Source: Hirundichthys speculiger
Lineage: Eukaryota > Chordata > Actinopteri > Beloniformes > Exocoetidae
Direction of reading: 5' to 3'
DNA: 64,000 bases
Assembly: GCA_018398805.1 (NCBI GenBank)
Contig: JAGFBZ010000855.1
Location: 3,906,001-3,970,000 of the forward strand
Part shown: positions 14,876 to 26,671 of the stretch, piece after piece
Layout of the letters: the number at the start of each line of letters is the position of its first letter
Position numbering within the stretch: position 1 is the first letter of the stretch
Translations under genes and position numbers: made by a program
The notes under the pieces: generated by a model
The model's database searches: none
What the model was told of the DNA's origin: nothing
The model's input: only the letters and a program-made list of their open reading frames with translations

Positions 14876-17028
14876 CTCATGGCCTCTTGTTTCCTCAGAG
14901 ACCCATAGTTGGGGAGAATTCAAGGATGCATTGTCACAAACAGTGTACTTCACTATGACAATGGTTATGTTTACAGGGAGCCCTGCTGAGCTTTGGTGCT
15001 TTAAGGGCTTCACTGCACACGATGTAAATGACTCCTTTCTTGTGCTCCCTCAGTTCTGCTGTCCACCAGACCACTGGAAACAAATAATGAATGACGTTTC
15101 ACACATCCGCGGAGGCAGACTGGAGAACTGTAAGGTAAAACTCCACAAAACTGCCCCACCAAAATACGAACACACTACATCATTCTGCTGTTGGTGCAAA
15201 CCAAACAGTTGACATCCAAGCACAAGATGGAAAATAATTGCATTCTTACTAAACTCTCCGACAAACACTCCCTGCAGACCCTTGGGTCAGGTAATTGGAA
15301 TTTCGCTTAGTGCCAGCACACCATCGAGTAATGCACTGTGATTCTGTTGGCTGCTGTTCATATTGTGCAACATTAGGAGGAGAAAACCTCCCACTGTGCT
15401 CTAATTACCAGTCTCTTGGTAGTTTGGAAGTAACATGTTAGCTATGAAGGGAAGAAGGGTTGGGACGCATTTAACAACAGGAAGAAGTAATGCACAATAT
15501 TTAATTTATCTCAGTTACACATGCTTGCTATTACTATGTACTTTCAGCAGTGTGTTTTGCAAAGCTTTTGCTTGAAAACACACAAAATTCAGGTGCATAT
15601 GCTGTCATTCCCCTGTTCTTACACATGACTTCTTACATGTCAGAAGTGTTGAGTGACCTTTCAAGTGATGTTACAAAGAAATACTGCACCAAAAGACATG
15701 TTGGTGAAAAAAGAGTGAGGCTGGAGCACAATACAAGAGAGGTCCGTGTTTGCTGTTATAGTAGGTCTAACTGTGAATAGTGTGGAGTAAAGATGAAAGG
15801 CATGTTGCTGAACACTTATTCACCACCTGCAGCCACAGACACAGTAATTGTTGAGGAGCAGAGCACTCGTATGCCATCTCTGGGAGGCAGCAATAAAGCA
15901 GGGAGGTCCAGAGCAAACAAGACTGTTCACTGTGGAACCAACAAATTAAATAATCACATAGTAAATAATTAGTTCTCTGTATTTTAATGTACTTTCACAA
16001 TGATGATGAAAATACTCTTAAGATCTCTTTTTTGTGTTCAGCAAGTGTTGAAAGATGTGTTCATTTTTTTAACTTGAGAAAAAGCATGAATACAGCACTG
16101 TTTAAACAATCACATCATGACTAAGAGTCCTTGGTCAATATTAAAGCATCAGTGAGAAAGTAGCATGCTATTGAAATCATTTGTTTGAACTCATGCTGGG
16201 TTTCAATGGTCAAAAAAAAATTTATAACCACGTGCAATTATATTTTATACTTGGCAATAAGACTCTGTTATAGGAACTCTCTGTACTTCCACGTACAAAT
16301 GTGAAACAGCTTAAGACTCACCCCCAGAGTACAGAACAAGGCAGCAGCATTGAAGAAAATGACAATGATTAAGTCAGACACAGATTTAAGAGGAGATGCT
16401 GGGGTGGAGGTGGGCTGTAAAGTGGCTTGTAGCGGAAGTGGACTGGTAAGGAGGCAAGAGCACTTAAAATAGAGCACACTGTATAAGACTGACCAAGTGA
16501 ATGTACAGAAGGGAAACAGCTGATTGATCAGGTCATGTGGTCTGGCTCTGGGATCAGCTGATGTAACCCCATGTAGGCCTGAATTTGAGCTGCCTGTCCC
16601 AACACTGTGTTTAATTTTTGCTGCACAAAACAGTTTTTAGTCTTTGGACTCTTTCTCCTATCTCTGATTTTATGTGAGATATTGGATCATTTAAGCATTT
16701 ATTGAATTTTATTCTAGGAACCCATCTGCTAGAGGCTTAGGAGTTAGCCACTAGTGGTAAGTGCCAAAGCTTTGGTGCTTTCAGTACAGGCAGCATGTAA
16801 CTAGGTAACTGAAAACCAGCCAAGACTCCCTTTTCTGTGTGCCAGTCATTGTTTGAATCTAATCTAAAAATAGAAAATATTATCAGATGATAGCCAGTGG
16901 TTTTGAGATTCTTTTTTGGCCTCAATTTTTACATTATTGCAATTATTTCTGTTCATAGAGGTGAAGTGAAATAAAAAAAATAATAAGGTAGAGAGAAAAT
17001 ATTGTTTGATAACCAGTAGATAAATATC
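9732..17028. other. Non-coding DNA with candidate conserved blocks
   Basis: No gene is supported. The stretch is mostly unique sequence. Four sub-blocks stand out for balanced composition plus homeodomain-like TAATTA/ATTA clusters: about 10385-10500, 11525-11640, 14085-14340 and 15285-15420. They are discussed as possible enhancers. Simple repeats include a CA-rich patch near 13267-13280, a CT patch near 13430, and T/A homopolymers near 13850 and 14845-14866. Frames of up to about 150 codons at 14071-14496 and 14751-15212 cross homopolymers and show no domain, so I do not call them genes. Confidence 0.55.
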
Positions 17029-17082
17029 TAAAGGAGCAGTGTGTAGGTTTTAGTGACATCTAGCTGCAAATTTGCAGGTTGC

Positions 17083-17137
<55 letters not shown>

Positions 17138-17330
17138 AATAACCCCCATATTCATCTTTTCTTCAATGGCTTTAGGTGACATACAGTTGTGCTAAAAATG
17201 CACAAACTGCTCTCTCTAGCTGCGGTTTTAGGTTTGTCAATTTTGGACCATTGTAGAAACAAGTCAGTGCAGTATGACAGATGGAAAGGAAGAAGACCCA
17301 CATCATATGAAGATATAAGATGCTGATTCT
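17029..17330 (+). mobile_element. MITE-like repeat, truncated, with C-tract expansion
   Basis: The left edge reads TAAAGGAGCAGTGTGTAGG and continues with a TAGTGACATCTAG-type segment. The interior resumes after the C tract with a GGACCATTGTAGAAACA block. I recognise this order from a common fish MITE-like repeat whose other terminus would be the inverse of the left edge. No matching right terminus is visible, so the copy is 3' truncated or strongly diverged. The poly-C run sits where the recalled repeat has a C-rich stretch. Confidence 0.5.
17085..17136. repeat. Poly-C tract, 52 bases
   Basis: This is an uninterrupted run of C, flanked by GCAA on the left and GAATAACC on the right. The minus strand is therefore a 52-base G run capable of quadruplex formation. 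The length could be affected by sequencing or assembly error. Confidence 0.9.
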
Positions 17331-19063
17331 TATATAAAAAAGACAGATTTTAAAAGACAAAAGATTTTTAACATGATTCCAGAAAAAGGAAAACCATCCA
17401 GGAGACAGTTTTCTCAACAGATCCTTCTGTTAAATCAGATATTTATTGTGAATTAACTCAGCATGAAGTGAAACGTACATTAACACGAATGCCAGGGCGC
17501 TATTCTGAGTACAACACCTGCTTTTTCATATATTCTTTCCTCCTTACTTGAGATATGCACATTTTATGGCCTCTCTCACAAAGTATTCCTTTCATAGTGC
17601 TCTGTATCTTCTACCAAACACAACTCCTGATTGCCTGTGCATCTCTGGTGACCGTTTCATCATACAGTGTTCTCATGTCCCAGCCGTTATATGCTATAGC
17701 CAGATAGTGCCAATGTCTAGCATTATTTCCAAGACTCCTGAGCCCATAGCCAGGGGAAGCGTTAAGGTCAGGCAGAAAGCGGTGCACGTCTAGTTTCAGC
17801 TCCTCATTCTGCCTCCTCCAGCACATATTAAATCCCACCCACTCCCTTGGATAGTCGAAGGGCCATAAAAAGCTCTGCAAGGGAGAGAGGAAAGGAGGAA
17901 TCATTACCTGCAATTTATAAACCATTAAGAGCCATATTAAAAAGCCTGCAATCTAATTCACCCAGCAGTGGGCTCAGGCAATGACGGTGGCTGAGGGGGA
18001 GAGGAGAGTTCATTTAGGGAGTGTGTTTTTGCCACTCGGAGAGTGTGTGATGTTAATAGGGTCCAGGGAGTCACCTCTAGCCAAGGGAGGCTGCTTACCT
18101 CTGCACTGATGCTAGAGTCAGCAGAAGGGCCAAAAGGGAGAGGATAAAGGCTGACACACAGAGATACAGAGATGGGAGAAGAGTGCATAAGAGTGTTGAA
18201 AAGATATGACATCGTTCACCCATCCCACTTCATCCAGTTGGTCATCTTTTAAAAGTGATCATTATGAGGTTTCATGGTTGTAACAGTTTAGACAGGATAT
18301 GTGGGTGAAATAAAAGTAGTGATTTGCCTCGTCAACTTCATAGAGCTCTTGGTGGGAACATTATCACATCCTTATGTGGTATGGACAAGCACTGCAGAAC
18401 TTTATCTAAGAAAGTGATGAAGAAACCAATGACTCCTCAAGGGAAGTAGAGTGATATCTGTGTAAAATATTGTTCAGCGTATCTGAATTTTGACATGTCC
18501 TATTATAATGCATCCATAAAAAATGTTTAACCTTGGTCTGATTGTTTCCCTCAGTGGGAAAGGGTGCTAGAGAATACTGGAGGATTGTTGAAAGCAAAAA
18601 TAGTTGTAAGCCTGATTCCCTGAGATGTATTATATCAAAGTCCTTCCAGATGAATACAAATGTTTCTCTTACCCAATAACAGGAGTTATTTTTTTTAAAA
18701 AATTAAACATTTTACCATAACAAAGATATATTTTTTAAAAGGTTTTAAGTTCATCAGAAATAGTCATGTCTGTCCTTTTGTCCTCTCTGTCTGTATCTGT
18801 GTTTTCAGTATGCAAGTTACATAATCGGATCAATACCAGTTGCACAACGCTCCATTGAGCGAAAGGCCACGAATGTGGAGGCATTTAACTAAGCTTAGTA
18901 TAAATACTGAAAATGGCAACTTATGTCAAATAATGAAATAAAAAGCAACCAGCATCCCTTAAACTCACAAGTAAAATAATCTGTACATAAACTAGATGTA
19001 TGCTGAAAGTTTTCTGTGTAACATAAAAGAACAAGTGTTAGCTACTTCTGAATGTTCCTGCGG

Positions 19064-19064
<1 letters not shown>
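17331..19064. other. Non-coding DNA with one conserved-looking block
   Basis: No gene is supported. About 17895-17985 has mixed composition with ATTAAGAG and CTAATTCA-like strings and could be a conserved non-coding element. The remainder is AT-rich unique sequence. Confidence 0.5.

Positions 19065-19110
<46 letters not shown>
19065..19110. repeat. Poly-G tract, 46 bases
   Basis: This is an uninterrupted G run preceded by CGGC and followed by CACTGACTC. It generates a meaningless poly-glycine reading frame. It is a potential G-quadruplex, and its length is prone to sequencing error. Confidence 0.9.
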
Positions 19111-19113
<3 letters not shown>

Positions 19114-19834
19114 TGACTCTTTACCATGGTGAGTCTGTGCAGATCCCTCAAATTTTTCACACATCTGTAGCGTTTTAAAGCACATCAAAAGTCTTTACTG
19201 AGCCACAATCTGCGTTTTATCATGGGCACCTGCTTTCAGTGGATTTATTGATTTTTTTTTTTTTAATGGAACTCTTCTATTCACAAGAAAATTAGCCTCC
19301 AAAAGCTTTTATGAAGCAGATGAAACTTTAACTTGTTTCTCGCTGTTCCATCATAGATTATTGTCAACATGTAGGTTTTGCGAGCAGTTATCATCCTCCT
19401 ACACTATCTTAGTTTTGTTTCGACTGCCAGGAACTCTCTCTACTTGTAAGAATGCAAGTAAGACTTTCCTGAAGATCATAGCTACTGTGGCGCTGGATCA
19501 GGTGACATTGAACAACCTTTTACCATCGTATCATAGAGCCAGGCTGTTTGATGACCTCCCATGATGCATTAACCCCCCCCCCCCACCCCCCCCCCTTCCT
19601 GTCCTCATAAAGGCATATGCCATTAAGCCTCCATTGCATTCCATAAACTTTGTTTCTTTCCTGTAATTTTGTGTTTTTTTTCTCGACTTGTGCGTGTTCC
19701 TGATCTGTTACCACTCTAACCAACTTGCACAATGTCTGTTTGTTTGAATCTATCTCTCCCATCCTCTTTCTCTTGGTCTGCCTCCTTCAGCAGACAGTTG
19801 AAGCAGATGGCCCTGTGTCTGGACGTCCCGCCGT
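19111..19834. other. Non-coding DNA, C-rich microsatellite near 19573
   Basis: The stretch holds an interrupted C run at about 19573-19596 and otherwise unremarkable sequence. No gene, promoter or known repeat is recognised. Confidence 0.5.
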
Positions 19835-19991
19835 TTCTTCCTGTTAAAGTGGAATTTGACTCTCCCCACTGTCGCCAAGCGCTGGCTCAAAGGGAATATT
19901 TGGGTTTCTCTCAAATGTAAAGTGCCCTGAAATGACTGTACTTGTGAAATGGTGCTCTATAAATAAAACTGAATTGAACTGAATCGAACTG
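19835..19991 (+). repeat. Retroposon 3' end with ATTGA-type tail
   Basis: The order of blocks (TTCCTGTTAAAGTGGA, then CCCACTGTCGCCAAG, then a GCTCTATAAATAAA stretch and degenerate GAATTGAACT repeats) matches a very common teleost retroposon 3' end. It lies on the plus strand, judging from the terminal short-repeat tail. No body or coding portion precedes it. The assignment is from recalled consensus, and I do not assign a named family. Confidence 0.6.
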
Positions 19992-20346
19992 CAAACACTG
20001 TATACAGTTGCCTCTTTGCTTTTTCTTATAGTGAATTAGCAAAACAGCTTAAAGTAATACTAGCCTCTGGTCTGTTTATTTTCTACCCTTGGAGTTACCC
20101 ACTTGTTTGCATTTGGATTGTGGACTTGTGACTGAAAAGATAACTCGCAACATTATTAACAACGACAATTAAATAGAATAGCAAAAAAAATATTAGGGGG
20201 AGACTTTATTTGAAAAAAAAAAACAAAGAAAGCAACAGAAACCAGCCCTGTAACACTGTTCAGATATGCAGAGCTTTGATGCATCACTGAACCAGCCTGT
20301 GGAGACCTCCTCAAACTCCCCACTAACCCTAACCCCCCCAATACTT

Positions 20347-20628
20347 GGAGTGGCTGAAGCTGAGTTGGTAGAGCAGGGTCTTTCAGTCACTATAAGGTTG
20401 GCGGTTCGATCCCAGCTCCAACTGTCCACATGTCAAAGTGTCCTTGGGCAAGACACTGAACCCTAACTTGCCCCCAGTGGGTCTGGCAGCGCCTAGCATG
20501 GTAGCAGCGTATGAATGTGGGTGTGAACGGGTGAATGAGAGGCCATTAGGCCATTGTAAAGCGCTTTGGGGGCACCATGATGGTGTCTGGAAAGCGTTAT
20601 ATAAGTGCAGTCCATTTACAACTTCAAC
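20347..20628 (+). mobile_element. tRNA-derived SINE
   Basis: The head resembles a tRNA gene. An A-box-like stretch lies near 20357-20375 (GAGTTGGTAGAGCAG) and a clear B box, GGTTCGATCCC, lies at 20403-20413, followed by an acceptor-like AGCTCC. The body then shows TCCTTGGGCAAGACACTGAA, a GTGAACGGGTGAATG segment and a terminal GTTATATAAGTGCAGTCC stretch, the layout of a widespread teleost SINE. These internal boxes would serve as an RNA polymerase III promoter. It is immediately followed by a LINE-type tail at 20632. Confidence 0.8.
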
Positions 20629-20631
20629 TCA

Positions 20632-20757
20632 TCTGCGACCTGGTGACCTGTCCAGGGTGAACCCCTGCCTTTCACCTGAAGAGAGGTGGGATAGACTCCA
20701 GCAGATCCCTGTGACCCTGCATAGGATTAAGCTGGTATAGATGATGGATGGATGGAA
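20632..20757 (+). mobile_element. LINE 3' tail (L2-like), copy 1
   Basis: It shows a CTGTCCAGGGTGAACCCCTG block, then GGATAGACTCCAGCAG, then GGATTAAGCTGGTATAG and a short GATG tail. These are hallmarks of teleost L2-like 3' untranslated regions. No open reading frame is attached, so the copy is a severe 5' truncation. It directly follows the SINE, so it might be the SINE's partner tail or an independent insertion. Confidence 0.7.
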
Positions 20758-20875
20758 ATTTAACTCATGCTGGATTTACTGAAAGATGTAAAGGGGTATG
20801 AAGTTGAAGCTCTAGTGCTCCTGCTTTTTTGTTTTGGTATTAACAGTAAATTCTCATGAGAAGTTAAGTAATTCT

Positions 20876-21021
20876 GCAATGGACTGTGGACCTGTCCCAG
20901 GGTGTACCCCTGCCTTTTACCCGGAGTGAGCTGTGATAGGCTCCAGCAGAATCCCTGTGACCCTGCATAGGATTAAGCGGGTATAGATGATGGATGGATG
21001 GATGGATGGATGGATGGATGG
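20876..21021 (+). mobile_element. LINE 3' tail (L2-like), copy 2, with target duplication
   Basis: This copy is nearly identical to the tail at 20632-20757 but ends in a longer GATG array. It is flanked by AAGTTAAGTAATTCT (20861-20875) and AAGTTCAGTAATTCT (21022-21036), 14 of 15 bases identical, which is a convincing target-site duplication. The element is therefore a separate, 5'-truncated insertion. No coding sequence remains. Confidence 0.8.
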
Positions 21022-21036
21022 AAGTTCAGTAATTCT

Positions 21037-24000
21037 TAGGAAGGAAAGATTCTGATGCTTTGTTGGTGCTCTGTAAACGTTTTTCCCAATTGAAAGTGCT
21101 TTAGTGAAGTCACTCTTGGAAACTTTGGTGTAATGTTGTCCAAATAAGCAACATTTCATACTCAGGTGTCCATGGCTGAACTGCATAGGAGAGAAATGGA
21201 AGTATTCGGGACTTGATAGTTGATAAACATTTTCTTTCACTTTGGTGTGCAGTAGTATGAGCTCAGGTTGCTGTGTGAGCTCTCTGCCTGTACTATGTTC
21301 TCTCACACAGCAATCATGTGATTAGCTGTAAGTGAGGGAAACTTGTTTTGTTCTTTATCTCCTTGGTATTTTGAAGAAAGAATGTTGCAGTAATTTCATA
21401 TAAACTCTTATAAACTGTATCAACTTTTGAAAAAAAAAAACATGTTATTTGACTCTAGATACTTGAAGCTACAGCTGTATTCTTAGTCCTAATAAAGATA
21501 AACTAAATGGTTGTGTCTCTCTCTCAGCTGTGCTGATACAATATGCAGGGACCGCAGCGTCTTGTCTATATTGTCTTTATGGGGAGAAGGTCATCAGGGT
21601 CAATAATTGTGGCGTTAAGAGCGTCTGGCCGGAGCCTGAGGGCTTCTCTCATTATATCATAACAACAACACAATCAATGCATTCAAAATTGAGCCCTCGT
21701 GCAGACCACGGCACAAATCGATATTCTTAAAAAGGTTACACATCAAAGTATTAAATACTTTATTGATCTATATTCAATATGCACTGCTTGTATAAAAAAA
21801 ATCTAAAGATATTTTATCTCTGTACTGTTGTATAGAAGTAATAAATACAATTCATTATATGGAGTTACTAGTGACACAATGCAAGTAAAACAATGGGATC
21901 AGCCTGCAGTTTAAAATTTCATGTTGTTTGACATGATTATCTAAAACGGCAACGAAAGAAGGGAAACATCATTTAACAATGCAAACTATAACTCAGCTCC
22001 CTTTTGAAGCATTGACTACATTTCCTGCTGTCAGTGTTTGGAAAGAACATTTTTCTAGGCTGAAGAATGTTTTCCTCTACAGACCCAACTACTTCCCAAA
22101 CCTGACATTAACTTCGTCATTACGTCAGCTGAATGTCTATCAAAAAAGAAATAGAAAAAAAAGGAGCAGCTTCCACATAATATAACATGATATGCAATAA
22201 ACCTGTCACAATCTGTAGATTGCTGTCAATGAAGGGTATAGGGAATAAAAAAAAAAAAAAAAAAAAAACCCCACATGTCCCTAAGAATGAATATTTTAAG
22301 TCTGTGAGGTTTAAATCTGGTGGCAGGAGTGGATAGGTTGTCAGAGATAGATGGATGCAGTTTTAGAGAGGATCAAGGTTAACAGTACAGTACACACAGG
22401 GAAGGATGCCAGGTGAGACAGACAGTCAATAATTGTTTGCCAGAAAGAGTAAGGTGGCAGTTTTAGTCATAATTCAGTGAGACCTAAAAAGAGATAATGG
22501 GGGAAAATGAAAACAAGAAAACCTTAACACAAGGACTCAGTCAAATGAGAAAATGTTTCATTAATTGCACTATGAATTGTTAATAAAAAACCTAATGTGG
22601 AAGCTCTCATATTTAATAATGGTTTTGATTGCTTCTCGAAATTAATAGAGCTGGAGAAGTTGAAAGGAACTAAAAAGAAGGAAAAGGATAATGGTAAATA
22701 TAGTATAAGAATGCAAAGAGGCAAAGGGAAAGAGCAGAAATAAGTAACTAGAAGCTGTTATGAATGTGCAGTCAATAGTTAGACAGAAAATAGGCAGGAA
22801 AGGAAAAAAAATCGAAAAAGGACACAGGAGAGCAAGAGAAAGTAAGTGGGATTGAAATAAAAGGGACTGACAGTGAAGAATGGAGGCAGTTAAAGGTATC
22901 TGCCAAGCAATCTGTTATTACAGAAAGAAGGAGACAAACAGCTTCTTTCTCCTTTTCTCTCTCTCTCTCTCTCTCTCTTTCTCATTTTTACTGCAAAATA
23001 AAGACACTCATCAATTTAAATCCGTAGGGTTCCTGGACCTCACCTTTTCTCTTGTCAGATCCTGTGTGCTGAAGGTGTGTTCCTCTCTCCTCTTGTCCAT
23101 TCATCACACACTGGAAGAAGACACCTCTCCAGGGGCATCCTGGGTAATCTTGCATGGCTGGAAACGTGGCGATGGTGAACGGATGGCGGCAGGGTCCTTT
23201 GTTATTTACTGCTCACTTAGCCCCTCTGCACCCCGACACACATACAATTTATGAGGACAATCGTTGGACCTACCGCGCTCCACTGGAGCAGTCCCTGATG
23301 GATGTACATGTAGCTGGGAGAGGTGAGGAAGCAGGAGGGAGGCAGGAAGAGAGGATCTGGAAGGCAAAAATTGAAGTTGGGATATCATGCGGTTTCATTA
23401 TTGTAAACTGTGTTTCATGAAAGGGTATATCACAATAAGAGCGTGGTAACAACAGCAGTCATTGAGCTGGAAATGTTTTATGTGTGTGAGACATGATGGG
23501 AAAACTGAACTACCTGTTCATATGTCCTCTGAAATGCCACCAACACGAGAAAATGTCACCAGAATGTCAGCAACTTCTCTGTCTGTGTATTAAGCTTTTA
23601 TTTTGGAGCATCCATTTTGGCAGATCCCCCTGCACCTTGCCTCATCCCTGCCCCATTCGTCCCATACATCCCTCACCAGTGCTTTCCCTTCCCTGCGCAT
23701 TTTTTTTTTTGTTTTGTTTTTTTTCCCCTTTGGTAAATGTTCAACAGTCAGTAAAGTGTTCAATCATAACAATCCATTAGAATAATCACTGATAACAAGT
23801 CAATTTTCATAAAAGAGAGGGATTAATGAGCTTAACCCTACTTATGTTCCATCCATTTTGGGCTGTATATCAATAATCCCATAATAATCTTCTTCAGTGG
23901 GGCAACAAAGTCCCGAGAGCAGCATCCTCTCTCTCTTCATGAGTTATTTGAGCTGGCCCGCTTTGCCTTCTTTGTTCTTTATGAAGCTCTCTTTTGGGAT

Positions 24001-24372
24001 TGCCAGGACCAAACACATGTATTTTTAGTAATTTCTACACAGTCTGGTGTGAAACAACACAAGGGATTGGTGAGACTCCAAGAAACAGAGAACGCACAGG
24101 ATGGGGAGGGAGGAGGAGCAAGGAAATGGGTTGATATGAAAAGTGATGGAGCCGAGAGAGCAGGGGAGAACATGAAATGCTCTGGGAGGAAGCAAGAAAA
24201 TGGAAGAGATGCAGTTATGGTGAGGTAGACAGTTTTGTGAGGCCCAGTTTAATTAGCCTTTCCTCCCTCTGTACAACAGTGCTCTGAGGTATAATTGTTC
24301 TCTCTCTCTTTCTCTCTTTGTCTTGTTCTTTCATTTAGATTATAATGGTAGTGTAAATAAAATACTATTATC
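21037..24372. other. Non-coding DNA
   Basis: No gene is supported. The block at about 21540-21670 has even composition and could be a conserved element. An A22 tract lies at 22247-22268 and a CT microsatellite near 22953-22980. The region 23030-23290 is less AT-rich, but its frames carry no domain and lack convincing splice signals. Confidence 0.55.
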
Positions 24373-24430
24373 TATCCATCCATCCATCCATCCATCCATC
24401 CATCCATCCATCCATCCATCCATCCATCCA
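24373..24430. repeat. CATC tetranucleotide microsatellite
   Basis: This is a pure or nearly pure (CATC)n array, equal to (GATG)n on the minus strand. Teleost LINE tails end in GATG, so it may be the expanded remnant of such a tail in minus orientation. No LINE body is recognised beside it. Confidence 0.85.
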
Positions 24431-25556
24431 GGTGGTGTTGGGGGATCTATTGTAGCTGTCACTACACTCATCACTCATGAGGCAAGTGCATCCTGGACAG
24501 GTCATTTCATCCTTGGGGCCAACTTTCTATTATCTTTAGAAAAACAAAATTGGCACCTTTTAAGCAACCTAAAGATGATTTACAAAAACTGGCTTCTGTC
24601 CATAGGCCTTATAGATGAGGTGAGCTTTGAGAAGTTTCTTGAAGCAGTTTAGGGTTGAGACATTGGGCCAGTTCCAGAGGGTGGGGACACCCACAGCAAA
24701 GACTTTGTCCACAGAAGTGTAGAAACTGGTGTGGGAGGGGTGGACAGCAGATATGCACAGGCTGACTGGAACTGATGGAGGATGGAGGAAGTCAGAAAAG
24801 TGGGGAGGACACTGAAGGAAATGGAAAAGAGAAGTATCCTCTCATAAACTTATAGGAAACTATAAAGAGGTGGACAACAGTGGTAAAGTGTTTCCAAGGT
24901 TTAGTATGAGTGAGAATTCTGACAAATATTGGAGAACATACTGAAGCCTGTTCAGGAACTCCATGCAAATCCCAGTCACAACTTCACTGCTCCAGACCAG
25001 ACATATGATGATGAAGGTGTGAGTGAGGTTGTCTGCTACTGAGTCAGAGAGAAACGCTGATGCTGTCAGTGGACAGCTGATGTGGCCACAGTGAGGACGT
25101 TAAATCAGTTGCAAACATTTTTTATTCTCATATAAAGTGGAATAGTGCCAAAACCAGACTCTATTTTTATTCACTTTTTTTTCTTCATCAGTTTTTTTCC
25201 TATAAAACTGAGTCCAGCAATTCCACGAGCAAGTTAGCGAGCACGACTATGGCATGTGTGTGAACAATTTGCTCTCCTTTGGTGCTGTCATGACAACCGG
25301 GGAAGTGTATAATTCTGCAGCAGGTACCAAATAAGTACACACAGCACATGCGAGTGATTGTTTATCTGCAGGCAGTTTTCTTCATTGCCTTCGTTGGTGG
25401 TGAACATGGCTGAGCACCTGCTGCATGCAGAGCAGTAGGACAAGTCATGAATCGGAGGGTGTATAACGTCATCTACCTGCATGACAAAAGGAGAGCCCAG
25501 TGGGAAAAGTAAAATGCTGCTCCATCTAATTGCATATCTAATTGTTATCATTTGAT
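24431..25556. other. Non-coding DNA, part resembles a dispersed fish repeat
   Basis: The segment about 24560-24930 (with blocks such as GGTGAGCTTTGAGAAG and CCAGTTCCAGAGGGTGGGG) resembles a dispersed teleost repeat I cannot name with confidence. The rest, up to the hAT copy at 25565, shows nothing recognisable. Confidence 0.35.
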
Positions 25557-25564
25557 GTTATAAG

Positions 25565-26663
25565 TAGGGCTGGGCAAGTTAACGCGTTAATATCGCGATA
25601 ACGCATTAATTTATTAAGCTGACATTTATTTTATTGCGCGTTAACGCATGTTGCTCACATGCTTTTGTTTTGAAAAGTCTGTTACTGGCTGCCGCGGAAC
25701 CGGAAGCGAATTGGCAGTAAGCTAAAAACAGACATGGAGAACGGTAAAAATCTGTGTACTTTACAGTTCGGGTTACAACTCAGGTAGCAATATTAACAAT
25801 TCTGTTTGAAACAAAAATTCTGGACTGCAACAAAACTTTCCCGTCATTCCTCCATGTTACATCAGATCTGCTCCATGTGTTCACTGTCGTGCTGTTCTCT
25901 TACTGGTTACTTCAGTGCGGCTCCATCTAGTGGCACAGATGTGTAACGACAACAGAAAGTCCAGTCCTCAATTATAAAACAAATTCAAGCCTGTGGCCCG
26001 TTTTTTAATTTTGTATTTTTGATCCAAGTCTAAAACTGAAATATAAAAAAACAGGCATTTTTTGTTTTTTTAAATTGTGTTAGATTAAAAAAAAAAAAGT
26101 CATAAAATGTCACTTTTTAATTTTTTTTTTTAAAAAATTTTGATTGACAACTAAAAATGGAAAGAATGAATGATACACGGATTGGTAAAGTTACTGAACT
26201 TAAACATGGACATTTTCATTTTAAAGTTCTCCGAGACGGAGGATTCAACAGAAACAAGCTTTTTTGTAACCACTGCCAAGTTGAACTCCCCGTTAAAAGT
26301 TTCTGCTGTTACCTCAGAAATTACCTGTTTTAATGTTCTGATTGTTTTTGTTCTGTATATTTTTATAAAAACAGAATGACATTAATGCCCTGGCAGTGGC
26401 ATTATTTTATTTTTATTTACATTTTTTAAGATGAGATTTATACTAAATATGTGTTACTGACAAGTGGTGATGTTAAAGTGTTTGAACAACAAATGTTATG
26501 GCACTTTAGTTCATATGGCAGCAGAGCATTTCAATAAAAGTGCATTTTACACTACATTTGAATTTATAATTTGATTTTGGGTATACAATGCAATTAATCG
26601 TGATTAATCAGGGAAATAATGCGATTAATCGTGATTAAAAATTTTAATCGCTGCCCAGCCCAA
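25565..26663 (+). mobile_element. Non-autonomous hAT element, copy 1
   Basis: The left terminus TAGGGCTGGGC is inverted at the right end as GCCCAGCCCAA, with subterminal AACGCGTTAA/ATTAATCG-type repeats typical of one fish hAT group. The flanks GTTATAAG (25557-25564) and GTTATAAT (26664-26671) form a 7-of-8 match target duplication, as expected for hAT transposition. The 1,099-bp interior has no transposase frame. A short ATGGAGAACGG start-like string near 25735 may be the relic of the 5' end of the parental coding region. Confidence 0.85.
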
Positions 26664-26671
26664 GTTATAAT

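Noticed and set aside
14751..15212. 153-codon plus-strand frame
   Set aside because: It includes a long run of Phe from a T22 tract and shows no protein signature.
18996..19178. Poly-glycine reading frame
   Set aside because: It is produced by the G46 homopolymer.
20347..20415. Possible functional tRNA gene
   Set aside because: The A and B boxes are present, but the sequence continues into a SINE body and does not form a clean cloverleaf. It is best read as the SINE head.
23030..23290. Possible exon in a less AT-rich block
   Set aside because: Frames overlap on several phases with no domain and no convincing splice pair.
24373..24430. Possible CRISPR-like array
   Set aside because: It is a 4-base tandem repeat with no spacers, in a vertebrate genome.
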